This document shows, in pieces, positions 29,110 to 42,124 of a stretch of DNA of 64,000 nt. The notes beneath the pieces are model-generated. The model was not told the origin of the DNA, made no database searches, and saw only the letters and a program-made list of their open reading frames with translations. The stretch comes from Cyanoderma ruficeps (lineage: Eukaryota; Chordata; Aves; Passeriformes; Timaliidae): assembly GCA_008694505.1 (NCBI GenBank), contig VZDJ01000100.1, positions 1,616,283 to 1,680,282 of the forward strand, written 5' to 3'. The position numbers and the translations under genes are program-made. Position 1 is the first letter of the stretch. The number at the start of each line of letters is the position of its first letter.

Positions 29110-29530
29110 ATACAGGTAGGGATCTTGGTTTCTTACAAAGGAACTTATCAGGTGCCAGGACAACCTGGATGACTTTGTAGGCTGCAGGGTATGACAGACT
29201 AGCAGGTGTTTGGCCAGTTGCCACCCAGAAGCACTGGTGGCCCTGAGGATCCATCTGGCCACCAGACAGCCTGCTGGCCAGAGCTTCCAGCAGGCCCTGG
29301 AGGTGCTCCCTTCAGGTCCAGAGCTCAGAAACCCCAATATCTTAATTGTCCACAAGCTAGGCCTGGCACCAGTTTGGAAATCCCAACCTGCAGGTGTCTC
29401 AGTACTTTTTGCTCTGCAGCAGCTATCTGGACAGACTGGTGGTAGAAAATGTGGGAACCATTATGTCCTTGATGGTCTTCAGGCCCAGGGAAGCAGGCAG
29501 AGAAGCAGGCAGAAGAGGAGACATGCTCTA
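29110..29530. other. GC-rich islet of unknown origin
   Basis: Composition changes sharply from AT-rich intron to a G+C-rich block with many CTGG/CCAG words, an 8-bp inverted repeat (CCTGCTGG ... CCAGCAGG, about 29268-29292) and a short 'gaagcaggcaga' duplication near 29490-29515. Open frames exist on both strands (133 codons +, 137 codons -), a by-product of the composition; neither resembles a protein I know. To its left, 28968-28989 reads like the 3' end of a tRNA-Leu (TTCGAGACCCCACCAGCAAC), so an old LTR with a primer binding site on the minus strand is one possibility. A retroposed fragment is another. Confidence 0.4.
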
Positions 29531-32500
29531 GGTATTCCTTTGTTAGAATTAAATTTTTTTCAGGGACATGTCAAATTCAACATTTTCTACCTGAAAGTTA
29601 CTGTAGTGTAACATTCTTAACTGGCCGTATTGAAAGCTTAAATTCTTTCAGCCTGAAAAGGAAAAAAAAATTAGGAGGTAGGAATCTATGTGTCTACAAT
29701 ACTGTTTATGAAGTCAGGTCAGAAAACTAAGATATCCAGAAGAAGTAAGGATTTGGATGTTTGGCTTCCAAGAAGGAGCTTAGAACAGTATAAAATGTTC
29801 TGCTGTTCATTTAGATTTTTATTTTTTTTTAATTTGAGGGAGAAGAAAGATACTGGGCAGAAGATATAGGTTGTAAATAATTTCCAATTTTTCTCATATT
29901 TTAATCCTGATATGCCCTGTGACAGATCACAATCAACAGTTTGCAAGGCAGTGTGCCACCCAAGTTTTCCTATATTTAGTAGTTAAAACCTCAAAACATT
30001 TTCATGCTTATATTTCTATTCCTGAATATTTGTTCAACTTCTAAGCTGCTGGTTTAGTTTTTTTAAGGCTACAGAACTTAATAGCAAACATTTGATCTCA
30101 ATTAAATATTTTTATTTTCATTACTAGCAGAGAAGGGGACAACCGTTTTTCCTGTTTCCAAATGCATTGTAAATCTTGATGAGACTTACTGGCAGTCAGA
30201 GAATGATCAATGTGCATGTTCCTGACTGAATTTTTACAAAGATTAACTTGCACACGATTGTTATCTTTGTGTGATATTTATTAAACAATATATCCCAAAG
30301 CACATCAAGAGTGAACAAATAAAAACCCATGTGGATTGCTACTCTCATTAAACTATTTTCCTTTCTTTCTCTTCCCTTTTCTGTCTAGGATTGATATTTC
30401 TATTAGGAAATGCTAGATCTTAAAGTGGATGTTTTGAAAAGTTACTGCTGTTAATGTGGTAGAGTAGATTTATCATTTAGAGAAGGAAAGATAGCTGAGA
30501 GGAGGCAAGAACAGCAGGTGACCAGAGGCCCCTTTTCTGTTGCTTCATTCTTGTGTCTTTGCAAATCCAGCACTTTAGTACTAAGATTGTAATACTACAT
30601 CATCCATTGTCCTGGATGATAGTTATGCAAACATCCACATTTAGCAATAGGGTAAATTTTGATTTAGAATGAAGGACAATGTTGAAATGTCAGTTACAGA
30701 AAAGAAAAAATTATAACAGAATAAAATCTTGTAAATCCTTCACCACCAACTGCTTGCAAAGATTGACCAGTTCAAGACATGTTCAGATTTTTTAAACTGT
30801 GTTGTTCTCACGTGCTGGAACCACTTCTTTCTTCTGTATCAAATCTATAATGTATATTTTACACATACTACCTCTTCTTTATCTCCTGTTCTCAACACAG
30901 AGATCCTTGAAAGATAGACATTGTGTTTAGTGGCTTTATATTGTGGTAGACTTGTGCTGACAAACACTGCTCTTTTTCAAATATTTCAGATAAAAAGCAT
31001 AGTGTCCCTTTTCTTTTTCACGATTATAAAATAAGCTATTCAGACAGTCCTACGCTATGGCTTCTGTGAACTACTGAGCTTGAATTTGCATAGTCTTTTA
31101 TTAACTTTTTCTTAGTGCTCGTGGTATCTGATGTGTGAATTTACTGTTTACTCTGTGTTTGTCCACACAGTCATTTGCCTGACAAGGAATTTGCTTGCTT
31201 TGTCTTTGTTTTTTAATAGATCCTCTTTCTTCTAAATAAAACTAAAACCAAACAACAAACAAACAAAAAGCCCCCCACCCCCCCCAACAACAACAAAACC
31301 CCTAAAGATGACAAAGATTCTACTATACATTACTTTTTTACAAATTTGCTTTTAGAAATCAGAATGTGCCTCACACAGGTCCTCAGTTTTCAAAGCAATT
31401 TTTGAGGAATGGGAAACTTGAACTTTGATTAAAAACATTAAACTTGTTTTCACTCAAGTGCAGATTGTTTAGTTATATACAATTACTGAAGTGTGACAGG
31501 ATCCTTCTACAAAATCTCCTAAATTCAGATTTGCAGTTTAAATGTTCTTTTTATATCCATTAGCTGAATGAAAGCACAAGAAGAAAGTTAAAATTAGTTT
31601 CTGTTGTGTATCTGAAAAAAGCATCAGAAGACTGCATTTAGAGACAAATTTGAATAAAGAAAGCTTTAGGGTTTTTTGGTGCAGAAGCAATAGGCTGTAG
31701 GAGATGAGATGATATGACAACAGATAGGAGGATTGGAGATTTTCAATTTGGACAAGAGCTGACTGAGAATGTTTTCTTTCAGTTGTGTGAAAATCAGTGC
31801 TATGATGGTAGCAAAATTAAATATTTTATGTGTGTTCATTTAGCTGTAGATTAGCCCATTTGGGACTTGTCTGAAATGCAGGAGTAAAATAAACTGCTTC
31901 TGAGAGTTTTGAAGACTTTTTTTCCTCTGTGCCCAAGAGAATTAAAGGGAAAAAGAAGTAAAACATGGATCAGTGAACTCCTTTTTCAATTATTTTACAA
32001 AACAATACAGATTGCAGAGAATGAATCATCTAATGATATTTCACTTCTTAAAATTTTAATGAAAGAGATTATTCTCCGAAGTAACCTGCTGTGGCTGTTT
32101 CACAGTGACAATACACAATATTCCCTGAAGCTATTTATGACATCACTGAGTCTAACGTGGTTTAGGATGTTTGATAGAAAATTAGGTGTGGAAGAGATGC
32201 TGGTTAATGTACTCAGTATCTCAGAGGTGGAACACAAAACTGAGGGTCTCGGCAGAGTGGATTTGTATCTTACAACCTGTCACATATACTGAAGCAAAAT
32301 AAACAAATGGACTGACAATCTGATATACTATTCTGTCACTTCACAGTAGTAGAAAGCCTGCTTCTGAGATTTTGTAGGTGTGATAAAGTTAGGGTACATG
32401 TTGCTATTGGTGATGTGTTGGATGTAGAACTGAAAGCTTTATGTCATGTTGGGTTGTATTAGCAATAGCATTGCAATCAGTGGGCAGAGAGTAAGGTATG

Positions 32501-35500
32501 TAGGTGGCTGGTTGTTTGTTTTAAGCTTCATGATTTTAAAGGTTCAGAGGCTTGTGGCACTAACTGATCTTAGCTGTCAATATCCAGTGGATTTATTGGT
32601 TTATTTTTAATGTGGCTTAATATTTATCATGCTTTGAGAAACTAATATTCTCTAATACCTCTGAATTTACTTTGTTCTAATATATTTGGTGATATAGCAC
32701 TCAGAGATACGTTCTGATTTAGGGTGCATCACTCTTTAGATGAAAATTCAAGAATCTGGAGCTAAAAGTCTGCTGTTATTTCCTTGCTTTCATTAGATTG
32801 CTCTGTTTTGTAGCACCTTTGTAAGTTCTCTGATCTTCATTATAAAATTAATTCAGATTTTTTTCCCGAATTACTTTGATGGCAAGACTCTTCCAGGCTT
32901 CTCTGTCACATTGTTTAGGAACCTTTGTTTCAATTTGAAGTGAATATTTGGCTAATTTATGTAGATTTGTTTTCATTCCAAGGTTCTTTTACCCTCTTCT
33001 TTCTCTCTCAGTCATATTTAAGCTCCTGTTTATTTATGCTCTGTAATAAATTTAAGGAATCCTGCATTGTGAAAAAATTTAGGGCAGCTGAGGTAATAGG
33101 ATGTTATATGCCTTTATAGTGGTGACTCTTCTCTACATTTAGTGGTGTAGCACTATAACACTGACATAGTGTTAAATGCAAAGTTTTCAGTATTCCTCAG
33201 GATCTGTATTCCCTTTCTCTTTCTAGATGCCCTGTATACTTTATGCTTAATGATGTGGAATACTGTGTATAATATTTCCTGCATATATGGGCACTAGATT
33301 TGCTGAACTTTCTAAATATTCAAACTGGCTATTGCAATATAATTTTCACATGATATTCTGTGCAGCATTATGTTTTCCAGCTATGGTTATGTCGATGTCA
33401 TCAGCACAGATTGCTTTTGTTCAGTTCCTTTTATTTGGATGGACCTCAGAAAAGTATCTATTATGTATGACCTCTGCAGATGCACTGTGAAATCATAAGC
33501 TGTCCAAATGTTGAGCTGCTTTTTGTTGTACAAGTGCCAGTAAATTTGCAGAGTATCAAATACTAAACTATTTCTGTACAGAAGCACCAAGGCCGTAATG
33601 CGCATTCAACAAGTTCTTTGTTTTCTTCATTGCTGTAGAGACAAAAGTAAAAAAAAAAATTGTCAACAAGGAAAACTGGCCAGATGAAGAACAAAGATTG
33701 TCTCTGCAGCCTGTGTTTGAGATTCTTACAAAGGAAGCTGAGGAGACAAAGCAAGATCTTCAGCTAGAACTTTGCTCCTGTTATGCTGAATTTTATAAGG
33801 ATAACAGGCTTGAACAGAAATTAATTTAGATAACTGTTACGCTAATGTTAACAGTTGCTTAGGTGTAGATACTGTTCCTGGAAAATGCTGTGACACATAT
33901 GCAGAGAGAGAAGATCACTTTCAGTATCTTCAAGTATTTCCCTATATTCAGAGTACGTCTTGTAGACTTTTTTCCTCTTTTATGTCTCATTTCTCTGCTT
34001 TCCTGCAGAACACTAAACATTGAGTGTTATTTTATGACTACAGAGTAATCAAGTCATTACAGTAAATTATGGCTTTATAGTGTTCTTTTTTTTATTATTT
34101 TTTTCCTTGTATTAGGAGAATAATAAGCTTGCCTATTGTATATGTGTCTATTAAAAACCTTAATTTATGTTACTACAATTGCCTACAAAAATCACAGAAT
34201 TCTGGTAAAGAATTTACCAGAAATTTCTCTGTTCTAATTAGAAGTTTTACATGATATGCAGAAGCTTTGGTGAAACACATCACATTCTTATGGTGGGGAA
34301 AAAGATAATAGAAAGTAAATAAATTGTTTAAATATTGACATATGTGGATGCTACAATATTATTCTTGTTTAGCTTATAATAAACTCCAACTAAGACTAAG
34401 AAATTTGAAGGGTCTATCCATATGTCCTGTAGATAAAATTTTAGCTGCTTAGGTCCTAAAACAAGGATCAAACCAAGAAACAAAAGGAACCCCAACAACA
34501 AACAAAACAACCCCCAATCCAGTAATAAAATGTTCTTGGTTGTTGTAAAAACATAAAGGAATGCAATGGGTACTAAAGCTTTAAAAAGTATTTTGTGTGC
34601 TATAAAGGGTATTTGGGATTAAATACTTCTCAAGAAATATGATTTCTTTTACTTACTAAATTCAGACAAGTTGTTGCTTTATTATTGAGCAAAAACTCTC
34701 TGAAATCTTGGTAGAAGAAGGAAAATCTGCTGCACATTCGATTTTGAGGTGGCTTGTGCTTCTTGCTATACATTTGCATGCCAGCTTTGCAATGGCTTGA
34801 AGAGACTAAGCTATTACGAGAATGTAACATCTAACTTCATTATTCTGCCTGAAAGTCTTTGTGGATTTGAAAAGTTGACTCACATTACCCAGTTTGCTCC
34901 TTATGGATAAAAGCATGTTAGCTGAACTTTCCTGAACTGTGCTTTAACCTGCTGCATATGCACAGAAATCAGCTGTCTTTTAACATAAGCTGATAAACAA
35001 TTGACAGCTATAGCAAGTCACTATCGGATTTGTCTGGGTGGAAATCCTTTTTTATGTTAATATGCTGTCACCTAAAGCTGTATGAAATGTTGAAGCATAT
35101 TTAGGCATGTTTAGGCAGAGTCTAGTGTTTTGCAGCAGGCTGGGAATTTCTACAGTAGAGCAGCAGATTACATTTTAATGAAATAAAGGGAGTGAGTAGA
35201 TGAATTGAAGTGATAACCTTGCATAGGGGAGTTGCACAAGGAAGGAAAAATATTTTACCATCTAGTGAAGCAGTAGGTGCTTTGGCAGCAAAAAAATAAT
35301 AAATTACATAGTTTATGTAGTCTGAATAAGATTTTTTGTATTTTTACTGTAAATTTAATGTTTATTAATAGTTAGCACATCTATTTTTATCCAATATTTT
35401 ATAGAAAAAGGGCTCATTGGGTTCTTAAATTTGAAAAGTGTGAGTGTAGAAGAAACAATATGTACTAAATCTGCAGAAACAATAATTAAATCAATTACTG

Positions 35501-35704
35501 TACCTTGTGTTTACTTAAAAATAATATAATATTCTGGAATTCCTAATTCTAAAGGACAACCACCATTTTATAAAAAAGGGGGCTTTAGAAATGGGAAAGC
35601 AAAATCTAAGGAATTATCCAGGTATTGAAAAAAATATTGTTGAAAAAAAAGCATGTTTGCAAGAGACTTGATGGTGAGCAATAATTCTGTTTCATTATTG
35701 TGTA

Positions 35705-35740
35705 ATATAATAATGATAATGATGATGATAATAATAAATA
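35705..35740. repeat. ATA/GAT trinucleotide microsatellite
   Basis: Imperfect run of ATA, ATG and GAT units: 'ataataatgataatgatgat' followed by 'gataataataaata'. On the minus strand it gives a poly-isoleucine frame, which is an artefact. Confidence 0.85.
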
Positions 35741-37173
35741 TTTTCAGAATCCACATTGATTCTTACTTTTAAAAATAGAAGTAAAAGCAGGACATCATGC
35801 TTTTCTAAAGTTCATTCACATTTCAAAGTCATATTTGGCCTATTCCTGGAGTTAAGCATTGGTTTTTTTGTTTCTTGAAAGAAAGTGAAGACCTCACAAA
35901 CTGTGAGTTCTGTGTATAGAGAGAAAACTGGATTCTTCAGGATAGAGGAACTAGAATAAAGGTGGAAAAAAATGGAACTGAGAGTTAAGGTGCTTTGGGA
36001 GTTAAAGCAAATTCTTCCTTATTGCATTATAAAATATATCTTTCTAAAGCTGAGTGGATAAAATGCAATATAACCTTCAAGCAGAAATTTAATATATTCC
36101 CCTCAATTTGACAATGGCATGACAATTAACAGATGGAGGGAAGGCATTTGCTGAGATTAGCAATACAACAGTCATTTGAGTCATACTGACTTTATAAACT
36201 GAGCTGATACATCAGGAAGTGTTTTTAATTGAAGCTAAAATGTTGGTACAGTCACGGAAGTAATAATCCTTTGGAAGCTGTGCTCAAAAATGTGGTTGCA
36301 AACTTTTTATATGCGTATAAGGAAGGATGGGACAACCCTACAAACAGAGGTCTATTGAAGGTTATTAGACAAATAAATTCACATGAAACTCGAGAAATCC
36401 AGCTGAATTCTGAAAAGATGCCTGATGGAAATGCACGGACACTGCCTTTAAAGCCATTGGTTTCAGAGTCTGCACAGTCAAACAGAAGAAATCTGAAAAT
36501 ATTATGTATTTTTAATCTGGAAAGCTGATTATCTTTTAAGGGAAGCTCTGCTTGCACATTTCCTTTACCTTTTTCATTCCAAATCTTTGTTACGTAAATT
36601 CTGGCATTTTGATCCATGGGGTGACTTACTTGAGAATTTGTCAGGTTTTGTGTTCTGAGGTGGAATTAAACTGAAGTGCCAATTTGCTCTAATTCTGTAA
36701 CACTGAACAAAAATTGTAATGACCAAGAGTGTATTTCCAAGTTTATTTTGTCAATTAAACAAATGCATGCACAGAAGGGTTCTTTTGATATTGTAAGTAG
36801 ATTTGTGGAAAATAAATTAGCATTTGATGACTTTTGAGGGCCAGACACATTTTTACAGGAGGCAGTTTCAAGGACCTTTGACAGCAATACCAAAGTGTTT
36901 GAAATACTTATGCTGCAAATGCATGAAGGGAGAAGAGAAAGTCTGAAGAGCATTTACCATTTGAAATTGGTAGAATTTAAATGGCGTTGCAGTTCTGGTT
37001 AGCAGAGCGTGACAAAAGGTGTTTCTTTCTGGGCTGTTGAGTTGATTTCAAGTTTGAAAAGTTTGCAGAGGGCTTTAGGATCAGCTTAGATTAGGAATGG
37101 AGTCAAGCATCAAATATGCCTTTTTTTTCAGAATTCTTTGATTTTCTGATATTGCAAAATAAAATTTGTTGCA

Positions 37174-37316
37174 CTTTCCATCCCTGGAGGTGTTCAAGGC
37201 CAGGTTGCATGGATTCCTGAGCAACCTGACCCAGTGAATAGCATCCTTGTCCACTCCCGGAACTAGAGGACCTTTAAGGCCCCTTCTAACACAAGCCAGT
37301 CTGTGATTCTATGATG
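37174..37316 (+). mobile_element. CR1 LINE 3' terminal fragment
   Basis: Matches the CR1 3' end: 'tttccatccctggaggtgtt' at 37175, 'caaggccaggttgcatgg', 'gagcaacctgacc', 'ggaactagaggacctttaag', 'gccccttctaac', ending in 'gtgattctatgatga', a nearly intact CR1 tail. + orientation, about 143 bases, non-coding. Confidence 0.92.
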
Positions 37317-40300
37317 AAAATAGCTTCCTTCTCCAAGATTATATCTCTGACTTTCATGGTATTACTAGATATTCCTGTAACATGCTTCAGTCTCTTGTTG
37401 AAATAACTTCTACCACAGGAAAAAATGCATTTTCTATCTTAGTTTTGTTGAATGGTAACTTTTCCCCCATTTACTTTATTTTTTCTATCCTCTGCCAGTT
37501 GAACTTGGGCAAAACCAAATAGAGCTATGCATTTTAAAAGTAAGAACACTTACTTGTTTTATCTTGACTGTATAAAATGTGTCATAATTTTCAAAAAAGT
37601 AGTTTGGGACAAAAAGTTTGCATATTGAGAAAATTTGTATTGTCAGTCTGCTTGCTGTACAGACATGTGACCTGCTCATGTTAAGACAGGCATTCTGATT
37701 CCATGCTAATAGGTCATTGTTATTAGTATATACTGCCTGCTTCTGATCTACTTTAGTTAGAATGCATATGGATTTTTAGTGTTTGTGACATTTAAGGGTT
37801 ATGGATTAAAAAAATTAAATTTTCCAAAACAAAAAATCTCATACATTTTTAACAGAGCTTACAAAAGAGCTATTCTACATTTTCCTTCTAGCAAGATGGT
37901 ATGGTATTGAATTAAGTGTTAGAATTTCTGTGGCCATGTAAGATTTGAAGTTGTGGACAAAGATATTAATTGTCTTTTGAAATGGAGAGATGGTTTTGCC
38001 TAAAACCTGCTTGTTAATTAACTGGATTTTTTGAAAAGCAATTTTTAAATGAGATTTCAGTCTCAATTTTTTGATAGGGACTTTTTCATATTATAGGCAT
38101 GAGAATTTTCTCAAGAAGTACATTGTGTGATGTAACATTTTCTATTGGACTATGAAAGTAGAATCTAGGTGGTATAGGAATTCGCATCATCTCTCATGCA
38201 AAAAATGTCCAAACCTGGATTGAAAATAAATAAAAATAACTCAAGAGTCAAGGTGTTACAGCTCTTCAATTACAACATGAGGAAACTGAATTTACTGATT
38301 TATACAGATCTGCACCTTACTCTTAGTAAAAAATATGAAACTGCTAGGAAATGATGTATGAGGCAAGTTACCGCTCTTAGAGTCTCCTAAACTTTTTCAG
38401 AAGTGCTGCTTTAAAAACTTCAGCTGTTAGTGTTGAGGATCAAGAGGAAAATGAAGTCAGCAGAAGCGTTTGCAAGTCATTTCATCTTTCTGCAGAAGGT
38501 AGACCTGGACATCAGAGCTGTGGCTAGGTAAACTTACGAAGAAAGCATTAGACTGTATTGCCAGTCTAATCTCATGCTGTGCTGCAGGTGACACACAAAT
38601 CTGTGAACAAACATGGTAAGTTTGGTAAGTCTTTGGTAAGTTCTCAGGGATGCTGGAAAGCTCACCTGTGTACATTTTTATACACTTGTGTACACCATTG
38701 CAGTTGTTTTAGTCTACACTGGTGTAGTATTAATTCAATTAATACAGTAAAAGCTGGTACTTTTACCCTGTTCCATTCTCCCTTTTTGTCCACTATTTAT
38801 CTTAACCATAGTAAAATCATTTCCTGCTAAGCCTTTACATAAAATGTGGATGCCCTTGAGTGTATTTCATTTTTGTTAAAAATTATCTCTAAAATGAGTT
38901 TATTTATTTCAGGTGCATTTTTCCTCCCTGTTATTCAAAAAAGCTTGAAATGAAAAAAAATGTTGTGAAGAACAGAATACAAGCTCTTAAGTAACAAATA
39001 AAATATGTGTGCCTAATATTCACCCACAGGTTTTAGGGCAAAACCATCTACTAGATAATGGTAGTGTGGAAGGAACCATTTCTGATCTAGCATGAATAGG
39101 CTTCGTGATACAGCCCCCACACCCAGAAAAAAACAAAAAAAAAAGGCAAATAACATGTTTACTGCAGTTCACTGGAAAGCAGCTACAAAAACCAACCAAA
39201 CAAATTAAATAATAAAGCATTTACTGCCACTCACTGAGAAGCAGCCATACTGGCAAAAAATACTGGGCATACTCTGAGACTTTAACATCAAGTGAATGAG
39301 AGGTTCTTAGAGGTTGCTTACTTAATTAAAGACACTAAAAAAATTATTACACTGATGGAACAGGAAGGTTTTATTACTGCAAAACCTAACATTTGTACTT
39401 TTAAATATATATATATTAAAAAACTTTTCTCTGTTACTGGTGAAGCACTCTAGTCAAATCCTTGTTCAACAGGAAAAAGTTGATTGTAGGTACATTTGTT
39501 TAATAGATGGACTTTATGGCGGTCTGTAGCTGTGGTCCATCAAAATTGCTTTTTTCCTGTGAAATACAGGGGACGGACTGTTACTGAAATGAGGTATCAT
39601 CTAATTGGGTATTTCGAGGATGGCAGAAGAAGGACTGCCTTTTCCTCCTCACTCCTAGAACACAGTGTGACAACAGGGCTGGACAGAAGCAGCTCTTGCA
39701 GACTCTTGATCCTGAGGTCTGTCTTTTCCAAGGTCTGTGTTGATTTCTAGATTGAGCTGCATGAACTAATTACTTTCTTTGTAATCCCCAGCCACAATAG
39801 ATTTCACACATTTTCTTGATTGTGGAGCTATTTAAACCAGTGTGGTCAAGGTGGAAAACATTACTTTGACAAAGTTATATTTAGTTTTAAAATCCTTGCG
39901 TTATTTTGTGCTTTCAACTGTAGTCATTCAACTAGAGAAGATTCTGGTGCTTTTTGTAGTCAGCAACTAGGAGCAGTGGGATGCTGGCATTATATGAAGT
40001 AACTGAAGTAAATTTCCTTAAAATTTCATTAATTTGTGTAGGTTTTGATTGTGAGTCTCTGTCAGTGTTTCTTGGTTTCCATAAATCAGTGTTAGAAAAA
40101 TATATTATACAGGAAACTGCAACACTCAGGGAGATGATGCTATGCTGCATTAAAGAGTAGTGTAGAAAATACAGCATTTTCTAGTAACTGTTGTTAGTAT
40201 TATCATCTGAATAATGGCCTGTGAGATTCATTCTGGTATGGCTTCAGAGTAGTGAAATATTCCAGGCAGCTTTTGGGTAAGAGCATTCAGCAAGGTAATT

Positions 40301-41234
40301 TACAGTCCCATTTTGATATCTGTCTTCACCTTTTCAGTTTCTTGTTTGCTTGGAAGTATTGCCACATAGGAAGTATTGCCACATACTGGCCTGTAAATAG
40401 CATTTTCAGTTCAATTCATAGCCAGTCAGTACCCAGCTGTGAAATAAACAAAGTCTAATTTCACAATTAAGTTAAAGCCATGGAGTCAAGGCATGGTTTC
40501 ACAATCATTAATACTATATCTCTGCACTGCTGGATTGCTCACAGAAGAATTGTAATGTTGGGTACAAGATAGCCATTCTGTCACATTAACTAGAATATAT
40601 GCAGCTAATACAGAGTTTATGCCAGCCTTGTGTTTTTATGCTGCCTTAGATTCTGAGAAAATGGGCTATGCAACCACTAATGGAAAATTAACGTATTGAC
40701 TTTCTATTAAGCACATTTTAGTGGTTGAAGGTTATCTAGCTCCTTGTGTTATCTTGTTTTGTCTCTACACCAAGAGCCCTATGGCCCGGTGATGCTCTGA
40801 ATGGTAGTGTCTAGAGGTGTAACTGACTAATAGTGGCAATTTTTTATCCAAGAGCTTCGGACCCTTTGGGTATTCACTCTTATACTTGCTCTTTATGGAT
40901 GTTTAATACCGTCTTTAAAATTTCAGAGTTACTGAAGTTTGTGCTGGAATTCTTTAATTACACTCCAGTTGCAGCACTTTCAAACTGGTGGTGATAAACA
41001 AACAGGAGGCCAGTAAGTCTTCAGATCCCAAGACTTGACTGTTCAACAGCCTTGTCTCTTGTGAACTTCACTGGCCTCCTACAAAGTTGTCTAGATAATC
41101 TTTATGGCCTACTCTCACTGCTTAACAGTCAGTCAATTTCTATTGAAATTACTTGTGCATCCAAATCTAGGTCTTTTAAGAGTGAAGAACAGTGGCCATC
41201 GAAAAGGTGTGGTTGCCAACTTTTAGGGATTTTG
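37317..41234 (+). other. Intronic sequence left of the ERV
   Basis: No gene recognised. Contains three close copies of the 5' splice-site-like word GGTAAGT (38615, 38624, 38635), a TA run near 39408, and an exact 17-bp tandem duplication at 40352-40385. Otherwise AT-rich and featureless. Confidence 0.55.
40352..40385. repeat. Exact 17-bp tandem duplication
   Basis: The 17-base unit ggaagtattgccacata occurs at 40352-40368 and again, immediately adjacent and without mismatch, at 40369-40385. Likely a recent slippage or end-joining event. Confidence 0.9.
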
Positions 41235-41238
41235 TTTG

Positions 41239-41797
41239 TGTTATAAACGAGACAGCTGGATTTGAAAAATAAAAAAAAATAAAATTTATTTTTCGCGTAA
41301 CAGCGAACACTGAAAGCCACAACAAAAGGACAGTCCCGATCCCGGGATCGACACCAGATGAACACTAGGACAGGCCTATATGGCACCTATCCCTCCTCAT
41401 TCACAAATCCCACCAGCAAGGGTCTAGTTTTTATGCAGTTTGTTTTCCCCGAGGCAGGGTTCCTTTGTCCACCTTTGCTCAGATTGTATATTCATGTGTC
41501 CTCTTTTGAGACTCCAGTTCTCCTGAATAAGTTTCTGGGCCTAGCCGAAGGATAGATGAGATTTCCAAGAAGGCATTATTGGTCCGATCAGTGCTCTCTG
41601 TTGTCAAGGCCACCGTTGATGGCCCATCTCTGTGGTTGTGACTCCCCTTTCTGTTGCTGATTTCTTTTCTCTCTCCTGGAGCTGTCCATCCCCTCATGGA
41701 GGCAAACCAGCTTTCCTGGAATTGGCTTCTGCTTTTCTCACTTTTATATTACTTTATTTCTAGCACAAATTATTTTATACAGATATTCCCCATAACA
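41239..41797 (-). repeat. ERV 3' LTR
   Basis: About 559 bases. On the minus strand it begins TGTTATGGGG directly after the polypurine tract and ends ...TATAACA next to the TTTG target duplication, so both TG...CA ends are intact. Around 28 substitutions and one 13-14 base indel separate it from the other LTR by my eye count. Contains an AATAAA on the minus strand in the A/T-rich part near 41285. Confidence 0.94.
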
Positions 41798-41800
41798 GTC

Positions 41801-41811
41801 TTCCCCCTTTT
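41801..41811 (-). other. Polypurine tract
   Basis: Minus strand AAAAGGGGGAA, followed by GAC and then the TG of the 3' LTR. Position and composition are those of the plus-strand primer of retroviruses. Confidence 0.9.
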
Positions 41812-42124
41812 ACATGGACACATTAATTTGTGCTTTTGGTCAATATATTATTTGGGTCTCCTCTGAGCAAGATGTTCTAAGTGGACTACTTACCTTTATT
41901 CTTTAGATGCCCAAACTTCATCCCTTTTCACACTACTAGTGCTCCCCACATCCCATAGTGAAAGAAACTTGAACTGAACAAAAATAATAGAATTTGGATT
42001 TGTTAATTCTCTTAATCATCCTCCTACCTATCCGAATCATCCCAATCTTCTTGGGATGTTTCATAATACTTCTTGTAGGTTATTTTTTTTATCTTTTACC
42101 TTTTCTTCAAATTTTGCCAAAGCT

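Larger units (their letters stand above)
27689..37173 (+). other. Intronic sequence with one GC-rich islet
   Basis: Mostly AT-rich, featureless DNA. Exceptions: G/T-rich low complexity at 27841-27897; an unusual GC-rich islet at about 29110-29530; C/A-rich low complexity at 31233-31310 and 34485-34520; an ATA/GAT trinucleotide tract at 35705-35740. A 127-codon + frame (31909-32292) and overlapping frames at 36229-36617 have no recognisable domain and I do not call them genes. Confidence 0.55.

Noticed and set aside
28942..29611. 133-codon plus and 137-codon minus frames
   Set aside because: Mutually overlapping, in a GC-rich islet, with no conserved motif or splice context; reported as an islet and not as genes.
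36229..36617. 99-codon plus and 121-codon minus frames overlapping each other
   Set aside because: No domain, no repeat identity and no splice signals that make an exon; chance overlap is sufficient.
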